Below, piece after piece: positions 17,579-25,917 of a DNA stretch of 64,000 bases. Positions within the stretch are counted from its first letter, which is position 1. Each line of letters begins with the position of its first letter. Position numbers and translations under genes: made by a program. The DNA is from Pseudomonas izuensis (GTDB lineage: Bacteria > Pseudomonadota > Gammaproteobacteria > Pseudomonadales > Pseudomonadaceae). The notes beneath the pieces are model-generated. The model was not told the origin of the DNA and searched no databases. It saw only the letters and a program-made list of their open reading frames with translations. The stretch covers positions 1 through 64,000 of the forward strand of contig NZ_WTFT01000016.1 in assembly GCF_009861505.1 (NCBI RefSeq), read 5' to 3'.

Positions 17579-18540
17579 GGTGTCTCCCGAAAATGTTGAT
17601 AACCCCGGGCTTGCGGGGTGATGTCTTTGCCATCGGCGTCCAGCAGCGTCACGCCCTGCCCCGTCACCACCTGCCCGATCACGTGTATCGGCCAGCCATC
17701 GGCCAACAACAGTGGTAACTCGACAGACGGTAAGGTGAAGGCCAGGACGTAATCGTCGCCGCCGCTCAGGGCCGCAACCTGTGCGTCCGACTGACCGAGA
17801 AAATCGACCAGGCTCCGGGACAACGGCAAACGGTCCCGTTCGACTTCGATACCGACTTTCGAGGCCAGCGCGATATGCCCGCAATCCGCGAGCAGACCAT
17901 CGGAAATATCCATGGCCGAGGTGGCCTTGCCACGCAGCGCCTGACCCAAGCCGAGCTGCGGTTGCGGCGACCAGTAATGCGCCAGCAATGATTCGGCAAT
18001 GCTCGCTTCGGCCGTGCGCTGGCCGAGCACCAATGGCAAGGCACCGGCGGCATTGCCCAGGTCGCCGCCGACACACAGCAGATCGCCCGGTTGCGCACCG
18101 CTGCGGGTCAGCGCCAGACCGGCCGGCACACGTCCGAACACGGTCATGGTCAGGCTCAGCGGCCCACGGGTCGTGTCACCCCCCACCAGCGCAACGCCAC
18201 AGCTTTGCGCCATCCGGTTCAGACCACCGGCATAGGCTTGCAGCCAATCGGCGGTCACCGTCGGCAAGGTCAGGGCAAGGGTAAAGGCAACGGGCGTGGC
18301 GCCCATGGCAGCCAGGTCGCTGACGGCCACAGCCAGCGAGCGCTGACCGAGCAGAAACGGGTCGCAAGGATCTGCGAAATGCACACCGGCCACGAGGGTG
18401 TCGGTGGAAATCGCCAACTGCTCCCCGTGGGGAACAGCCAGCAAGGCGCAGTCATCGCCAATCCCGAGAGCAACGCCTTCGCCGCCCTGCGCACAAGGCG
18501 CGGCGGCGAAGAAATTGCGGATCAGCTCAAACTCGCCCAT
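17575..18540 (-). CDS. thiL: Thiamine-monophosphate kinase
   Basis: A 321-residue PurM/AIR-synthetase-type kinase that converts thiamine monophosphate to thiamine diphosphate. GIGDDCALL (about residues 26-34) and the following VHF and GQRSLAVAVSDLAAMGA are the metal and nucleotide sites; ALVGGDTTRGPLS and MDISDGLLAD are further family blocks. The enzyme supplies the cofactor used by Dxs, encoded nearby. It is 28 bases after nusB and overlaps pgpA. Confidence 0.96.
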   Translation of the reverse strand: MGEFELIRNFFAAAPCAQGGEGVALGIGDDCALLAVPHGEQLAISTDTLVAGVHFADPCDPFLLGQRSLAVAVSDLAAMGATPVAFTLALTLPTVTADWLQAYAGGLNRMAQSCGVALVGGDTTRGPLSLTMTVFGRVPAGLALTRSGAQPGDLLCVGGDLGNAAGALPLVLGQRTAEASIAESLLAHYWSPQPQLGLGQALRGKATSAMDISDGLLADCGHIALASKVGIEVERDRLPLSRSLVDFLGQSDAQVAALSGGDDYVLAFTLPSVELPLLLADGWPIHVIGQVVTGQGVTLLDADGKDITPQARGYQHFRETP

Positions 18541-18568
18541 GGCTTCGTGCCGACGTTACAAGCGCCGA

Positions 18569-19069
18569 TCAGCGCTTGAACGCCTTCACTTCAGCTTCAC
18601 GCAGACGCGGAGCCAGCTTGTCGAGCACGCCGTTGACGAACTTGTGGCCGTCGGTAGAACCGAAGACCTTGGCCAGTTCGATACCTTCGTTGATCACAAC
18701 GCGGTATGGCACGTCGACGCGCTTGAGCAGTTCCCAGGTGGACAGGCGCAGAACCGCCAGTTCAACCGGGTCGAGCTCTTCGATGGTCAAGTCCAGGCAA
18801 GGCTTGAGTGCGGTATCGATTTCGGTCTTGAACTGCGGAACCCCGTGCAGGATTTCGCGGAAATACGCGCCATCGACATCGGTGAAATCGTTATCGACCC
18901 GGAACTGCGCTTCGATCTCGTTCAGCGACTGCTTGGCCATGTGCCATTGATACAGGGCCTGAGTCGCGAGCTGACGGGCTTCGCGGCGCTTGGCGCTTTT
19001 CGATGGCTTGCCGGCATCCGCAGGCTTTGGATCGCGCGGGTTGAAACGATCGCTTTCGTCGCTAATCAC
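18569..19069 (-). CDS. nusB: Transcription antitermination protein NusB
   Basis: A 166-residue RNA-binding helical protein that joins S10 (NusE) at boxA in rRNA antitermination. The N-terminal 20 or so residues are polar and variable. The family core starts at RREARQLATQALYQWHM and ends RLREAEVKAF, with the VVINEGIELAKVFG block between. The start is GTG at 19069, overlapping the ribH stop as GTGA. Placement after ribH is conserved in many proteobacteria. Confidence 0.96.
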   Translation of the reverse strand: MISDESDRFNPRDPKPADAGKPSKSAKRREARQLATQALYQWHMAKQSLNEIEAQFRVDNDFTDVDGAYFREILHGVPQFKTEIDTALKPCLDLTIEELDPVELAVLRLSTWELLKRVDVPYRVVINEGIELAKVFGSTDGHKFVNGVLDKLAPRLREAEVKAFKR

Positions 19070-19542
19070 TTGGCCTCCAACTGCGCCAGCAGGCTGACCA
19101 TTTCCAGAGCGGACAGGGCAGCTTCGGCACCTTTGTTACCGGCCTTGGTGCCGGAACGTTCGATGGCTTGCTCGATGGAATCAACGGTCAGGACGCCGAA
19201 AGCGACCGGTACGCCGAACTCCATGGACACCTGGGCCAGGCCCTTGGTGCATTCGCCCGCCACGTATTCGAAGTGCGGAGTACCGCCACGAATGACCGCG
19301 CCCAGGGCGATGATTGCCGCGAACTCGCCCTTCTGAGCGACTTTCTGCGCAACCAGCGGGATTTCGAAGGCGCCAGGGGCGCGGATGATGGTGATGTCGC
19401 TTTCGCTCACGCCATGGCGAACCAGGGCATCAACTGCACCGCTGACCAGGCTTTCAACGACGAAGCTGTTGAAACGGCCCACTACCAGAGCGTAGCGGCC
19501 TTTAGGGGCGATGAAGGTACCTTCGATGGTCTTCAGGGTCAT
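19066..19542 (-). CDS. ribH: 6,7-dimethyl-8-ribityllumazine synthase
   Basis: A 158-residue enzyme forming the lumazine precursor of riboflavin, normally an icosahedral or pentameric assembly. Blocks: VVGRFNSFVVESL (substrate site), IRAPGAFEIPLVAQ, and ALGAVIRGGTPHFEYVAGE with the catalytic His. FGVLTVDSIEQAIERSGTKAGNKG closes the site. The length is usual. It follows ribBA after 91 bases that contain a stable hairpin and overlaps nusB. Confidence 0.97.
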   Translation of the reverse strand: MTLKTIEGTFIAPKGRYALVVGRFNSFVVESLVSGAVDALVRHGVSESDITIIRAPGAFEIPLVAQKVAQKGEFAAIIALGAVIRGGTPHFEYVAGECTKGLAQVSMEFGVPVAFGVLTVDSIEQAIERSGTKAGNKGAEAALSALEMVSLLAQLEAK

Positions 19543-19564
19543 TCGATAGATCTCTTAAAGAGCC

Positions 19565-19587
19565 GGGACGCGTCTTCTACGCGCCCC
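19565..19587 (-). promoter_or_regulatory. Intercistronic hairpin between ribBA and ribH
   Basis: On the minus strand a 9-bp stem (GGGGCGCGT with ACGCGTCCC, one G-U) has a five-base loop. It is followed by a smaller palindrome CTCTTTAAGAG (19552-19562) just before the ribH ribosome site. No T run follows the main stem, so it may modulate mRNA processing or ribH translation instead of ending transcription. Confidence 0.45.
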
Positions 19588-19633
19588 TCGGTGATTTATT
19601 TGCCGCGAATTCAGGGCCGGAAACGACCGGTCA

Positions 19634-20725
19634 TTATTCGGAGGGCACGTATTCTACAACTTCCAGATCGAAACCGGATATCGCATTAAATTTCATCGGT
19701 GCCGACATCAGGCGCATTTTGCGTACGCCCAGGTCACGCAGGATCTGCGAACCGGCACCCACGGTGCTGTAGGTGGTCGGCTTTTTCACCGCCAAGTGAT
19801 CAGCGGTTTCGCGGATGTGCGCCAGCAACACGTCGCCATCGAGCGGGTGACCGAGCAACAACACCACGCCGCTGCCGGCCTCGGCAACCGTGGCCATGGC
19901 GGCGCGCAGGCTCCAGCGGCCCGGTTGCTTGACCATCAGCAAGTCGCGCAGCGGGTCCATGTTGTGCACGCGAACCAGAGTCGGTTCTTCGGCGCAGATG
20001 TTGCCCAGGGTCAGGGCCATGTGCACGTCGCCTTCCACGGAATCACGATAGGTCACCAGGTTGAATTGGCCCAGTTCGCTGTCCAGAGGCTGCTCGGCAA
20101 TCCGCTGAACGGTACGTTCGTGGATCATGCGGTAGTGAATCAGGTCAGCAATGGTGCCGATCTTGATGTTGTGTTCGGCGGCGAAGGCTTCCAGTTCGGC
20201 GCGACGGGACATGGTGCCGTCGTCGTTCATCACTTCGCAGATCACGCCGCTCGGCTCGAAGCCGGCCATGCGTGCCAGGTCGCAGGCGGCTTCGGTGTGG
20301 CCGGCACGGGCCAGGGTACCGCCGGCCTGGGCCATCAGCGGGAAAATGTGACCGGGGCTGACGATGTCTTCAGCCTTGGCGTCTTTCGCCGCAGCCGCCT
20401 GCACGGTACGCGCGCGGTCGGCGGCGGAAATGCCGGTGGTCACACCGGTGGCCGCTTCGATGGACACGGTGAATTTGGTGCCGAAACCGGAACCGTTGCG
20501 CGGTGCCATCAGCGGAAGCTTGAGCAGTTCGCAGCGCTCGCGGCTCATCGGCATGCAGATCAGGCCACGGGCGTGCTTGGCCATGAAGTTGATGTGCTCG
20601 GCCTGGCAGCACTCGGCGGCCATGATCAGGTCGCCTTCGTTCTCGCGGTCTTCGTCATCCATGAGGATGACCATCTTGCCTTGGCGGATGTCTTCAACCA
20701 GTTCTTCGATGCTATTGAGCGCCAC
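19634..20725 (-). CDS. ribBA: 3,4-dihydroxy-2-butanone-4-phosphate synthase with degenerate GTP cyclohydrolase II domain
   Basis: A 363-residue protein. The N-terminal half (about 1-200) is RibB: DDEDRENEGDLIMAAE is the metal and substrate loop, and HTEAACDLARMAG follows at about 155. It makes the four-carbon precursor of riboflavin. The C-terminal half has the RibA fold but lacks the ECLTGD and CDCG zinc cysteines, reading HNMDPLRDLLM there, so it should have no cyclohydrolase activity. The start is GTG at 20725 with GGGGGTG upstream; a longer frame has no plausible start signal. It sits 31 bases after ribC. Confidence 0.95.
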   Translation of the reverse strand: MALNSIEELVEDIRQGKMVILMDDEDRENEGDLIMAAECCQAEHINFMAKHARGLICMPMSRERCELLKLPLMAPRNGSGFGTKFTVSIEAATGVTTGISAADRARTVQAAAAKDAKAEDIVSPGHIFPLMAQAGGTLARAGHTEAACDLARMAGFEPSGVICEVMNDDGTMSRRAELEAFAAEHNIKIGTIADLIHYRMIHERTVQRIAEQPLDSELGQFNLVTYRDSVEGDVHMALTLGNICAEEPTLVRVHNMDPLRDLLMVKQPGRWSLRAAMATVAEAGSGVVLLLGHPLDGDVLLAHIRETADHLAVKKPTTYSTVGAGSQILRDLGVRKMRLMSAPMKFNAISGFDLEVVEYVPSE

Positions 20726-20756
20726 AAGGCACCCCCATTCTTTTAGAAATTGAGTT

Positions 20757-21422
20757 TCAGGATTTGAGATAGCCGTTGGCGGCCAGGAAGCTTTCGGTAA
20801 TGGTGCTGCCGGCGGTTGGCTCAGCGGCTTTGTCACCCAGCAGCAGGCGCTCCAGGTAACGGGCCAGCAAGTCCACTTCCAGGTTCACCCGGCGACCCGG
20901 CTGGTACGACGCCATGATGGTTTCGCTCAGGGTATGCGGAATGATGGTCAGCAGGAACTCGGCGCCATCGACTGCGTTCACGGTCAGGCTGGTGCCGTCG
21001 ACGGTGATCGAGCCTTTGTGGGCGATGTACTTGGCCAGATCCTTTGGCGCGCGAATGCGGAATTCCACGGCACGCGCGTTTTCGGTGCGGGCAACCACTT
21101 CGCCCACGCCATCGACGTGACCGCTGACCAGGTGCCCGCCGAGGCGAGTGGTCGGGGTCAGGGCTTTTTCCAGGTTGACCGGGCTGCCGCTTTTCAGGTC
21201 GTTCATGGCGGTGCAGTCGAGGGTTTCGCGGCTGACGTCCGCCGCGAAGCCGTTGCCCGGCAATTCAACAGCGGTCAGGCACACGCCGTTGACCGCGATG
21301 CTGTCGCCCAGCTTGACGTCGCTCAGGTCGAGCTTGCCGGTTTCTACGTGAACCCGCACATCTCCGCCTTTTGGGGTCAATGCACGAATACTGCCGATGG
21401 ATTCGATGATGCCGGTGAACAT
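20757..21422 (-). CDS. ribC: Riboflavin synthase alpha subunit
   Basis: A 221-residue enzyme that dismutates two lumazine molecules to riboflavin. Two lumazine-binding repeats are visible: MFTGIIESIGSIRAL to about residue 95, then GGHLVSGHVDGVGEV to about 195, each with the SIAVNGVCLT or SITVDGTSLT motif. It is named ribC in pseudomonads and ribE in some other systems. It lies between ribD and ribBA in the riboflavin cluster. Confidence 0.97.
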   Translation of the reverse strand: MFTGIIESIGSIRALTPKGGDVRVHVETGKLDLSDVKLGDSIAVNGVCLTAVELPGNGFAADVSRETLDCTAMNDLKSGSPVNLEKALTPTTRLGGHLVSGHVDGVGEVVARTENARAVEFRIRAPKDLAKYIAHKGSITVDGTSLTVNAVDGAEFLLTIIPHTLSETIMASYQPGRRVNLEVDLLARYLERLLLGDKAAEPTAGSTITESFLAANGYLKS

Positions 21423-21469
21423 GGGGTTCTCCTCGAGAACAGAGCCAGCGCTATAGCGTTGGCCGGAAA

Positions 21470-22603
21470 TTATACGCTCGCTGCCGGTGAAGGAATGGCA
21501 GTGACTCGCCAGTCATCGCCCACCGCGCGAATTTCGGTGATTTTGAGCTCGGGCGCATCCTTCATTTGCGCGAGCGGCCAGTCCAGCAGCGGCCGGGCCG
21601 AAGAGCCCAAAAACTTGCCGGCAATGAAAATCTGGAACTCATCCACCAATCCGAGCTGAGCGAAAGCTCCGGCCAGACGCGGCCCGGCCTCGACCAATAC
21701 TTCGTTGACGCCACGACTGGCGAGTTCGACCAACAGCTGGCGCAAATCCACCTGGCCATCGTAGCCGGGCACGATCAGGCATTCCGGGCCGTTGGCGTAT
21801 TGCTCTTCCACCGCAACGCAGGTGGCGACCAGCGCCGGACCCGCCTTGAAAAACGGCGCATCCAGCGGCACCCGCAGGCGACCGTCGACCAGCACCCGCA
21901 ACGGTGGGCGGCTCATGGCCAGGGCGGTTTGTTCGGCATCCAGGCCCAGCTCATCGGCGCGTACGGTCAAACGGGCATTGTCCGCCAGCACCGTATCGGC
22001 GCCGGTCAGCACCACGCTGGCCTGGGCACGCAGGCGTTGCACCGCCGAACGCGCGGCCGGGCCGGTGATCCATTGGCTTTCGCCGCTTTCCATCGCCGTG
22101 CGGCCATCCAGGCTCATGGCCAACTTGACCCGTACGAAGGGCAAGCCGTGTTCCATGCGTTTCAGGAAACCCTGATTGAGCTGGCGTGCCTCGCCTTCCA
22201 GCACGCCGCTTTCAGTGGCGATGCCAGCCTGAGCCAAACGTTGCAGACCGCGACCGGCGACTTCCGGGTTCGGGTCCTGCATCGCTGCCACGACCCGCGT
22301 CACACCGGCATTCACCAGCGCATCGGCGCAGGGCGGCGTGCGGCCATGGTGGCTGCACGGTTCGAGGGTCACGTAAGCCGTAGCGCCCCGGGCCCGTTCG
22401 CCGGCGGCGCGCAAAGCGTGGACTTCTGCGTGGGGTTCACCGGCGCGCTCATGCCAGCCTTCGCCGACGATTTGCCCACCCTGCACGATCACGCAGCCCA
22501 CCCGCGGGTTGGGGTGCGTCGTGTAATGCCCCTTGCGCGCCAGTTCCAGGGCACGGGCCATGTAATGAGCATCGAGGATGGCCTGTTCGGCGGACGTGGT
22601 CAT
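21470..22603 (-). CDS. ribD: Bifunctional riboflavin deaminase/reductase RibD
   Basis: A 377-residue enzyme for steps two and three of riboflavin synthesis. The N-terminal deaminase (to about 150) has HAEVHALRAAGERA and PCSHHGRTPPCADAL, giving the zinc His and Cys ligands. The C-terminal reductase (about 155-370) has VRVKLAMSLDGRTA and the GVNEVLVEAGPRLAGAF block. The start overlaps the nrdR stop as ATGA. The next gene ribC begins 47 bases later, after a small hairpin. Confidence 0.97.
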   Translation of the reverse strand: MTTSAEQAILDAHYMARALELARKGHYTTHPNPRVGCVIVQGGQIVGEGWHERAGEPHAEVHALRAAGERARGATAYVTLEPCSHHGRTPPCADALVNAGVTRVVAAMQDPNPEVAGRGLQRLAQAGIATESGVLEGEARQLNQGFLKRMEHGLPFVRVKLAMSLDGRTAMESGESQWITGPAARSAVQRLRAQASVVLTGADTVLADNARLTVRADELGLDAEQTALAMSRPPLRVLVDGRLRVPLDAPFFKAGPALVATCVAVEEQYANGPECLIVPGYDGQVDLRQLLVELASRGVNEVLVEAGPRLAGAFAQLGLVDEFQIFIAGKFLGSSARPLLDWPLAQMKDAPELKITEIRAVGDDWRVTAIPSPAASV

Positions 22604-23064
22604 TCTTTCACCGGCTCACGGGCCAGGCGATCGATCTCTTCGCGGAACTCGTTGAGGTCCTGGAAGCGGCGATACACCGAAGCGAAGCGGATGTAGGCGA
22701 CTTCGTCGAGTTTTTGCAGCTCGGCCATCACCAGTTCACCGACCACGAGGGATTTGACCTCGCGCTCGCCGGTGGCGCGCAGTTTGTGTTTGATGTGCAC
22801 CAGCGACGATTCGAGGCGCTCGACACTCACCGGGCGCTTCTCCAGCGCACGCTGCATGCCGGCGCGGAGTTTTTCTTCGTCGAACGGCTGGCGACTGCCG
22901 TCGGTTTTGATCAGGCGCGGCAACACCAGTTCAGCGGTTTCGAACGTCGTGAAACGTTCGCCGCAGGCCAGGCATTCACGCCGGCGGCGCACCTGTTCGC
23001 CCTCGGCGACCAGACGCGAGTCGATGACCTTGGTGTCGTTGGCACCGCAGAAGGGACAGTGCAT
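22600..23064 (-). CDS. nrdR: Transcriptional repressor NrdR
   Basis: A 154-residue regulator of ribonucleotide reductase genes. The zinc ribbon is MHCPFCGANDTKVIDSR with CLACGERF (four Cys). The ATP-cone follows (PRLIKTDGSRQPFDEEKL to about residue 140). The start at 23064 is chosen because the family begins MHCPFCG; the longer frame adds 19 unrelated residues. It is coupled to ribD by ATGA, the usual nrdR-ribD order. Confidence 0.97.
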   Translation of the reverse strand: MHCPFCGANDTKVIDSRLVAEGEQVRRRRECLACGERFTTFETAELVLPRLIKTDGSRQPFDEEKLRAGMQRALEKRPVSVERLESSLVHIKHKLRATGEREVKSLVVGELVMAELQKLDEVAYIRFASVYRRFQDLNEFREEIDRLAREPVKE

Positions 23065-23182
23065 GGTGGCAGGCAACAAAAAAAGGGAGGGCCATGGTAG
23101 CGCATCCCCGTGGCAAGACAAGCCATAGGGTTTGCGGTATACAGACTGGCTATAGATGGACTACACCTTGCTGGAGCCGTAA

Positions 23183-23647
23183 ATGTCCCTGAAACCGCTC
23201 GTTTTGCTCAGTCTTTTCAGCCTGTTGGTGGCCTGCGGCAGCGATGCGCCCAAGCCTCAACCGCCGACACCAGGCCCTGCACCGGAACAGGCACAGAAGA
23301 AAGCCAGGGAGTCGGTTCCCCTCGGTCCGCTGCCGGCCTACCAGCGTGAATTGAGCGGCACTTTGCAAGGCGTGCCGGCCGGTGCCGAAGTCGAACTGGC
23401 GTTGCTGGTGATCGACGAAAGAGGTCGTCCGCAACAATTGCTCGCCAGTTCGAGCCTGATCGGCACCAATCAAGTGCTGCCGTTTCACCTGCGCTTCAAT
23501 CCGGATGCCTTTCCGGTCGGCGCACGGGTCGAACTGCGGGGCCGCGCCAGCCAATCTGGCCAGTTGATCCTGCATCTGCCATCGCGCCTGATCACCCAGC
23601 CCACCACCCAGGCGCTGGGCCAACTGCAATTCGTCAAAGCGCCATGA
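23183..23647 (+). CDS. YbaY/YscW-family lipoprotein
   Basis: A 154-residue lipoprotein. Residues 1-18 are a signal peptide with the lipobox LLVAC, so Cys18 is probably lipidated. A Pro-rich linker follows (PKPQPPTPGPAPE). The C-terminal domain (about 52-150) resembles YbaY and the YscW pilotin fold: REKLSGTL-like start, then PAGAEVELALLVIDERG and a final beta strand. Function is not established for YbaY. It overlaps the next gene as ATGA. Confidence 0.82.
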   Translation: MSLKPLVLLSLFSLLVACGSDAPKPQPPTPGPAPEQAQKKARESVPLGPLPAYQRELSGTLQGVPAGAEVELALLVIDERGRPQQLLASSSLIGTNQVLPFHLRFNPDAFPVGARVELRGRASQSGQLILHLPSRLITQPTTQALGQLQFVKAP

Positions 23648-24300
23648 GTGCACCGCTCGACCTGCAACAGGCGCTCAGTGAACTGCTCGGTGATGCTCAG
23701 TTGGTCACCTGCGATCTGCCGGACACCGATCTGAAGCTGTGGCTGATCGACGGTGACAAGATGGACCGCGCCTTCAGCCCGGAAGAAACCCGACGCATTC
23801 TGCATGAGCCGCCCTACTGGAGTTTCTGCTGGGCCAGTGGCCTGGCCATGGCCCGCTACCTTGCCGAATACCCTGAGTGGGTCAAAGGCAAACGGGTTCT
23901 CGATTTCGGCGCCGGTTCCGGCGTGGCGGGGATTGCTGCGGTGAAGGCCGGGGCGCTGGAAGTGGTGGCTTGCGACCTCGACCCGCTGGCGATTGCGGCC
24001 TGTCGGGCGAATGCGGAACTCAATGACGTGCAGCTCAACTATTCGACGGATTTCTTCGCCGAAGCGGATCGCTTTGATCTGATTCTGGTGGCGGATGTGC
24101 TGTATGACCGGGCGAACCTGCCGTTGCTCGATGAGTTTCTCAGTCGCGGGCAAGAAGCACTGGTCGCGGATTCGCGGGTGCGGGACTTTCGCCATCCGCT
24201 GTATCGCCGTATCGAAATGCTCGAAGCCATGACATTGCCGGATCTGTGTGAGCCGGAGGAATTCAGGCATGTGAGCCTGTATCACGCGCGACGCAGCTGA
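23644..24300 (+). CDS. Class I SAM-dependent methyltransferase
   Basis: A 218-residue protein. Motif I is VLDFGAGSGVAGIAAVKAGA (about 82-101), followed by the acidic VVACDLDPLA and DLILVADVLYD. The pattern is closest to the ETFB-lysine or nicotinamide-type methyltransferases such as METTL20-like proteins, with PPYWSFCWASG before motif I. A protein target is therefore possible but not shown. It is coupled to the lipoprotein gene and followed by a REP pair. Confidence 0.85.
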   Translation: MSAPLDLQQALSELLGDAQLVTCDLPDTDLKLWLIDGDKMDRAFSPEETRRILHEPPYWSFCWASGLAMARYLAEYPEWVKGKRVLDFGAGSGVAGIAAVKAGALEVVACDLDPLAIAACRANAELNDVQLNYSTDFFAEADRFDLILVADVLYDRANLPLLDEFLSRGQEALVADSRVRDFRHPLYRRIEMLEAMTLPDLCEPEEFRHVSLYHARRS

Positions 24301-24304
24301 AAAG

Positions 24305-24380
24305 CATCGCGAGCAGGCTCACTCCTACAGTGGTTTTGTGGTGTTCACAATTTCCCTGTAGGAGCGAGCCTGCTCGCGAA
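24305..24380. repeat. REP pair (REPIN), TAGGAGCGAGCCTGCTCGCGA class
   Basis: Arms at 24305-24330 and 24355-24380 are near-perfect complements. They lie between the methyltransferase and cnoX-like genes. Confidence 0.92.
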
Positions 24381-24481
24381 AGCGCCCGGCCAGGCAATAG
24401 ACCTCTCAAAGGCTACCCCGCTTCCGGCCACCCCCCACCAGGCCGTATAGTTGCTCCATCCACGCTTCCAAGAGATCCCCC

Positions 24482-25354
24482 ATGAGTCAGCAAACGCCGT
24501 ACATCTTCGACGCCACGACTGCCGATTTCGACCAGTCGGTGATCGAGAACTCTTTCCACAAACCGGTGCTGGTGGATTTCTGGGCCGAATGGTGCGCGCC
24601 GTGCAAAGTGCTGATGCCGATGCTGCAGACCATCGCCGAGAGCTATCAGGGTGAATTGCTGCTGGCCAAGGTCAACTGCGATATCGAACAAGACATCGTT
24701 GCCCGTTTTGGAATCCGCAGCCTGCCGACCGTGGTGCTGTTCAAGGACGGCCAGCCCGTCGATGGTTTTGCCGGCGCTCAGCCGGAGTCTGCCGTCCGCG
24801 CCCTGCTCGAACCCCATCTCCAGATGCCACCACCTGCCGCCGCCGATCCATTCGAACAGGCTCAGGCGTTGTTCGATGACAGCCGTTTTGCCGATGCCGA
24901 AGCCATCCTCAAAGTGCTGCTGGGCGAAGACAACACCAACGCCAAGGCGCTGATTCTCTACGCTCGCTGTCTCACCGAGCGCGGTGAACTGGGCGAGGCG
25001 CAAGCCGTGCTCGACGCGGTCAAGAGCGATGAGCACAAGGCCGCCCTGGCCGGCGCCAAGGCGCAGATCAAGTTTCTCGGCCAGGCCAAGGACTTGCCGG
25101 ATGCTGCCGACTTGAAGGCCAGGCTGGCGAAAGACCCGCAGGACGACGAAGCGGTCTATCAACTGGCGGTTCAACAACTGGCCCGCCAGCAATACGACGC
25201 GGCGCTGGATGGCTTGCTCAAGCTGTTCATCCGCAACCGCAGCTACAGCGAAGGCCTGCCGCATAAAACCTTGCTGCAGGTGTTCGAACTGCTGGGCAAT
25301 GATCACCCGCTGGTGACCACCTATCGTCGCAAGCTGTTTGCCGCGCTGTACTGA
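24482..25354 (+). CDS. cnoX: CnoX/YbbN-type thioredoxin-TPR co-chaperone
   Basis: A 290-residue cytoplasmic protein. The thioredoxin domain (1-110) carries WCAPC with Cys38 and Cys41, so it keeps a redox-active pair that E. coli CnoX lacks. The rest is TPR-like (about 120-285; PFEQAQALFDDSRFADAEAILK, then the C-terminal HPLVTTYRRKLFA). In E. coli the protein protects substrates from oxidation and hands them to GroEL and DnaK. It stands alone between two REP pairs. Confidence 0.93.
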   Translation: MSQQTPYIFDATTADFDQSVIENSFHKPVLVDFWAEWCAPCKVLMPMLQTIAESYQGELLLAKVNCDIEQDIVARFGIRSLPTVVLFKDGQPVDGFAGAQPESAVRALLEPHLQMPPPAAADPFEQAQALFDDSRFADAEAILKVLLGEDNTNAKALILYARCLTERGELGEAQAVLDAVKSDEHKAALAGAKAQIKFLGQAKDLPDAADLKARLAKDPQDDEAVYQLAVQQLARQQYDAALDGLLKLFIRNRSYSEGLPHKTLLQVFELLGNDHPLVTTYRRKLFAALY

Positions 25355-25360
25355 TCACGA

Positions 25361-25446
25361 CCTGTAGGAGCTGGCTTGCCAGCGAAGACGGCCTCAAGGA
25401 CGGTCCAAGATTCAAGGCCCCCTTCGCCGGCAAGCCGGCTCCTACA
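25361..25446. repeat. REP pair (hybrid classes)
   Basis: The left arm is cctgtaggagctggcttgcc (class with CTGG...CCAG). The right arm reads as the GCCGG...CCGGC class when reversed. The arms are therefore of different subclasses. The right arm supplies the TAG stop of the minus-strand gene at 25442. Confidence 0.88.
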
Positions 25447-25780
25447 GCCAGGTGTAAATCGGTGTATCCCCGCCGTTCGTGACTTTCACATCGGCGCTAT
25501 GGCGCAAGCGCACCAACAGGCGTTTGCCCGACGCCGCGCTCCCCGTCAATCCTTCCAACTGATCCAGCAGATCCGGCCCGCTCAACTGCCCGGCCGTTCG
25601 CAGCAAATCCCTGGCGACCTGCCACAGCGCATCATCCTGATTCAACGATTTGACCGGGGCCGCGCTGACTTCGGCTTTATCGACCTGCAACTGAGCGCCC
25701 AGCCGCGCCCAGTCAGCGTCATCCATCTCCAGCGTCAAATCCACCGGCCAGTCGCCGATGCTTCCGCGAATACGCAACAT
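25442..25780 (-). CDS. Conserved protein of unknown function
   Basis: A 112-residue protein. The start at 25780 (MLRIRGSIGDWPVDL) has AGGAG nine bases upstream; a longer frame begins at 25798. It is mostly polar, with the segment LTLEMDDADWARLGAQLQV and a C-terminal KRLLVRLRHSADV. The position between cnoX and the zinc operon matches the P. aeruginosa gene PA4062, whose role I do not know. The stop codon TAG lies in the REP arm, so the end of the gene was probably changed by the repeat. Confidence 0.72.
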   Translation of the reverse strand: MLRIRGSIGDWPVDLTLEMDDADWARLGAQLQVDKAEVSAAPVKSLNQDDALWQVARDLLRTAGQLSGPDLLDQLEGLTGSAASGKRLLVRLRHSADVKVTNGGDTPIYTWL

Positions 25781-25866
25781 GAGTCCGCTCCTGCACATTT
25801 CTTCACTTGCATGCTCCCATGGGACTTGTGCAACGCCAAGCAGGCAGTCACACTCTCCGCACTTAC

Positions 25867-25884
25867 GTTATAAGATTACATAAC
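25867..25884 (+). promoter_or_regulatory. Candidate Zur box upstream of the DUF2796 gene
   Basis: GTTAT (25867-25871) and ATAAC (25880-25884) are inverted across eight bases, AT-rich and 34 bases before the ATG. This resembles the gammaproteobacterial Zur operator. The operon is of a type reported as zinc-regulated. Confidence 0.6.
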
Positions 25885-25917
25885 ATTTTCTTCATTTTAC
25901 TTTTCGGAGACTCGTCC

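Noticed and set aside
21423..21469. Possible FMN riboswitch in the riboflavin cluster
   Set aside because: The gaps upstream of ribC, ribBA and ribH are too short, and none shows the conserved RFN helices. The nrdR upstream region likewise shows none.
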